Made by a program: the position numbers and the translations under genes | The notes under the pieces: generated by a model | Seen by the model: the letters and a program-made list of their open reading frames with translations, nothing else | What the model was told of the DNA's origin: nothing | Database searches by the model: none | In this document: in pieces, positions 24,622-25,619 of the stretch | How the letters are laid out: each line of letters starts with the position of its first letter | Position numbering within the stretch: position 1 is the first letter of the stretch | Origin: JABFRJ01 sp033812735 | Lineage (GTDB): Bacteria > Pseudomonadota > Alphaproteobacteria > Rhizobiales > Hyphomicrobiaceae | NCBI GenBank assembly: GCA_033812735.1 | Contig: JAPXTA010000073.1 | Coordinates: forward strand, 1 to 25,619 | DNA length: 25,619 nt | Reading direction: 5' to 3'

Positions 24622-25619
24622 ATGACCCGCAAGCGCTTCCGCGACCTCGGCCTCACTGTTGGCACGCTGCCGACCGGCCGCTTCAATGCCATCACTGACG
24701 TAGCAGGCGTGAAGGTCGGCTATTCGACCGTCATCCAGGACGACCCGCGAATCGCCCGCACGGGCGTCACCGCCATCTGGCCGCGCGGCCCTGAGATCTG
24801 GACCGACTACGTCTTCGCCGGCACATTCTCGTTCAACGGCAACGGCGAGATGACCGGTCTCCCCTGGCTCGCGGAGCAAGGCATGCTCGGCGCGCCCATC
24901 GGCATCACCAACACCTATCAGGTCGGAATCGTCCGCGACGCCATCACCGCCATTGCGGTGCGCGATGGCGCTTCGCAGGCATTCCATCTGCCTGTCGTCG
25001 CCGAAACCTACGATGGCTGGCTCTCCGACATTCAGGCTTTCACGCTGACGCAGGAGCACGCCTTTGCCGCCTTCGATAGCGCGGTCGGTGGCGGCCCCAT
25101 CGCCGAGGGCAACGTCGGCGGCGGCACCGGCATGATCTGCCACGAGTTCAAGGGTGGCACCGGCACCGCCTCGCGCGTCGTCGTCGAGAACGGCGAGACC
25201 TTTACCGTCGGCGCGCTGGTGCAGTCGAACTACGGCGCCCGCGATTTGCTGCGCGTTGCAGGCGTACCCGTCGGCCAGGAGATCGGCCCCGAAATCGTCC
25301 CCGCCCATCGCTCCGGTCCGAAGAAGGCGCAACAGAACGTCGAAGGATCGATTATCGTCGTCCTCGCGACCGACGCACCGCTGCTCCCCATCCAATGCCA
25401 GCGTCTCGCCCGCCGCGCCACAACCGGGCTCGCCTGGGTCGGCGGCATCGGCGCAAATGGTTCTGGCGACATCTTCCTCGCCTTCTCGACCGCCAACCAC
25501 ATCGGCCAGACCGACCGCATCAGCAACGTCCGCATGCTCGCGCCCGACGCCATGACCAGCCTCTTCCGCGCCGCCGCAGAAGCAACGGAAGAAGCCATCC
25601 TCAACTCGATGTGCATGGC
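24622..25619 (+). CDS. P1-family peptidase, DmpA type (C-terminus beyond the window)
   Basis: At least 332 residues, running off the right edge in frame. It opens RFRDLGLTVGTLPTGRFNAI followed by DVAGVKVGYSTV, the standard DmpA start. It contains EGNVGGGTGMICHEFKGG and then TGTASRVV, the segment where L-aminopeptidase/D-esterase DmpA and beta-aminopeptidases BapA cleave themselves to free an N-terminal Ser/Thr nucleophile. Family members release N-terminal residues, including D- or beta-amino acids, from small peptides and amides. There is no signal peptide. I chose the ATG at 24622 because it gives the family N-terminus; ATG codons at 24511 and 24520 are also in frame. No good Shine-Dalgarno is seen. 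A 13-bp tandem repeat lies immediately upstream. Confidence 0.9.
   Translation, partial: MTRKRFRDLGLTVGTLPTGRFNAITDVAGVKVGYSTVIQDDPRIARTGVTAIWPRGPEIWTDYVFAGTFSFNGNGEMTGLPWLAEQGMLGAPIGITNTYQVGIVRDAITAIAVRDGASQAFHLPVVAETYDGWLSDIQAFTLTQEHAFAAFDSAVGGGPIAEGNVGGGTGMICHEFKGGTGTASRVVVENGETFTVGALVQSNYGARDLLRVAGVPVGQEIGPEIVPAHRSGPKKAQQNVEGSIIVVLATDAPLLPIQCQRLARRATTGLAWVGGIGANGSGDIFLAFSTANHIGQTDRISNVRMLAPDAMTSLFRAAAEATEEAILNSMCM

Noticed and set aside
24424..25500. 358-codon minus-strand frame at the right end
   Set aside because: It is antisense to the P1 peptidase, which carries the full family motifs.

Overview
The window is high-GC, densely coded DNA from a Gram-negative bacterium. It fits an alphaproteobacterium of the Hyphomicrobiales (Rhizobiales). 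The reasons are: ccmI-ccmE-ccmF-ccmH in the order of the rhizobial cycHJKL operon; a two-subunit NAD-linked formate dehydrogenase resembling the FDH1 type of methylotrophs such as Methylobacterium; kdsA, which implies lipopolysaccharide; and an interspersed palindromic repeat of about 31 bp of a kind common in this order. A run of 10 N at 671-680 shows a scaffolded draft assembly. The organism assignment is inference from gene content, not from a marker gene.

Layout. Positions 1-564 hold no gene I can support, only GC-rich repeats. The C-terminal end of a polyprenyl diphosphate synthase (565-670, minus) is cut by the N gap. A minus-strand cluster follows (769-4047): a class I SAM-dependent RNA m5C methyltransferase, a P1-family peptidase, a small membrane-anchored protein and an RraA-type aldolase. 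Upstream of the cluster lie a 25-codon open reading frame with an 11-base Shine-Dalgarno match and a terminator-like hairpin (4112-4283). Divergent from these is an XRE/shikimate-kinase fusion regulator of the BoxR type (4425-5333). The cytochrome c maturation operon occupies 5538-9849 on the minus strand. An M3 oligopeptidase (plus), an unassigned methyltransferase (minus), an unrecognised protein (plus) and kdsA (minus) fill 10142-14613.

The formate dehydrogenase operon (beta then alpha, 14782-19367) has an unusual dyad element in its leader and ends at a good intrinsic terminator. Next come a four-repeat Ig-like protein with no signal peptide (19527-20732), a biotin-dependent acyl-CoA carboxylase alpha subunit of methylcrotonyl-CoA type (20852-22834), a DUF3592 membrane protein (22955-24427, minus), and a second P1 peptidase of the DmpA type that runs off the right edge.

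Most of this is ordinary core metabolism. The formate dehydrogenase feeds NADH from formate, the Ccm proteins assemble c-type cytochromes, and the carboxylase points to leucine/isovalerate-type catabolism. The points most worth a second look are the small ORF plus hairpins in front of the RNA methyltransferase, the nested dyad in the fdh leader, the orphan shikimate-kinase fusion regulator, the REP-like palindromes inside two operons, and the mini Ig-repeat protein. I saw no complete undescribed multigene system, CRISPR array, prophage or insertion sequence.
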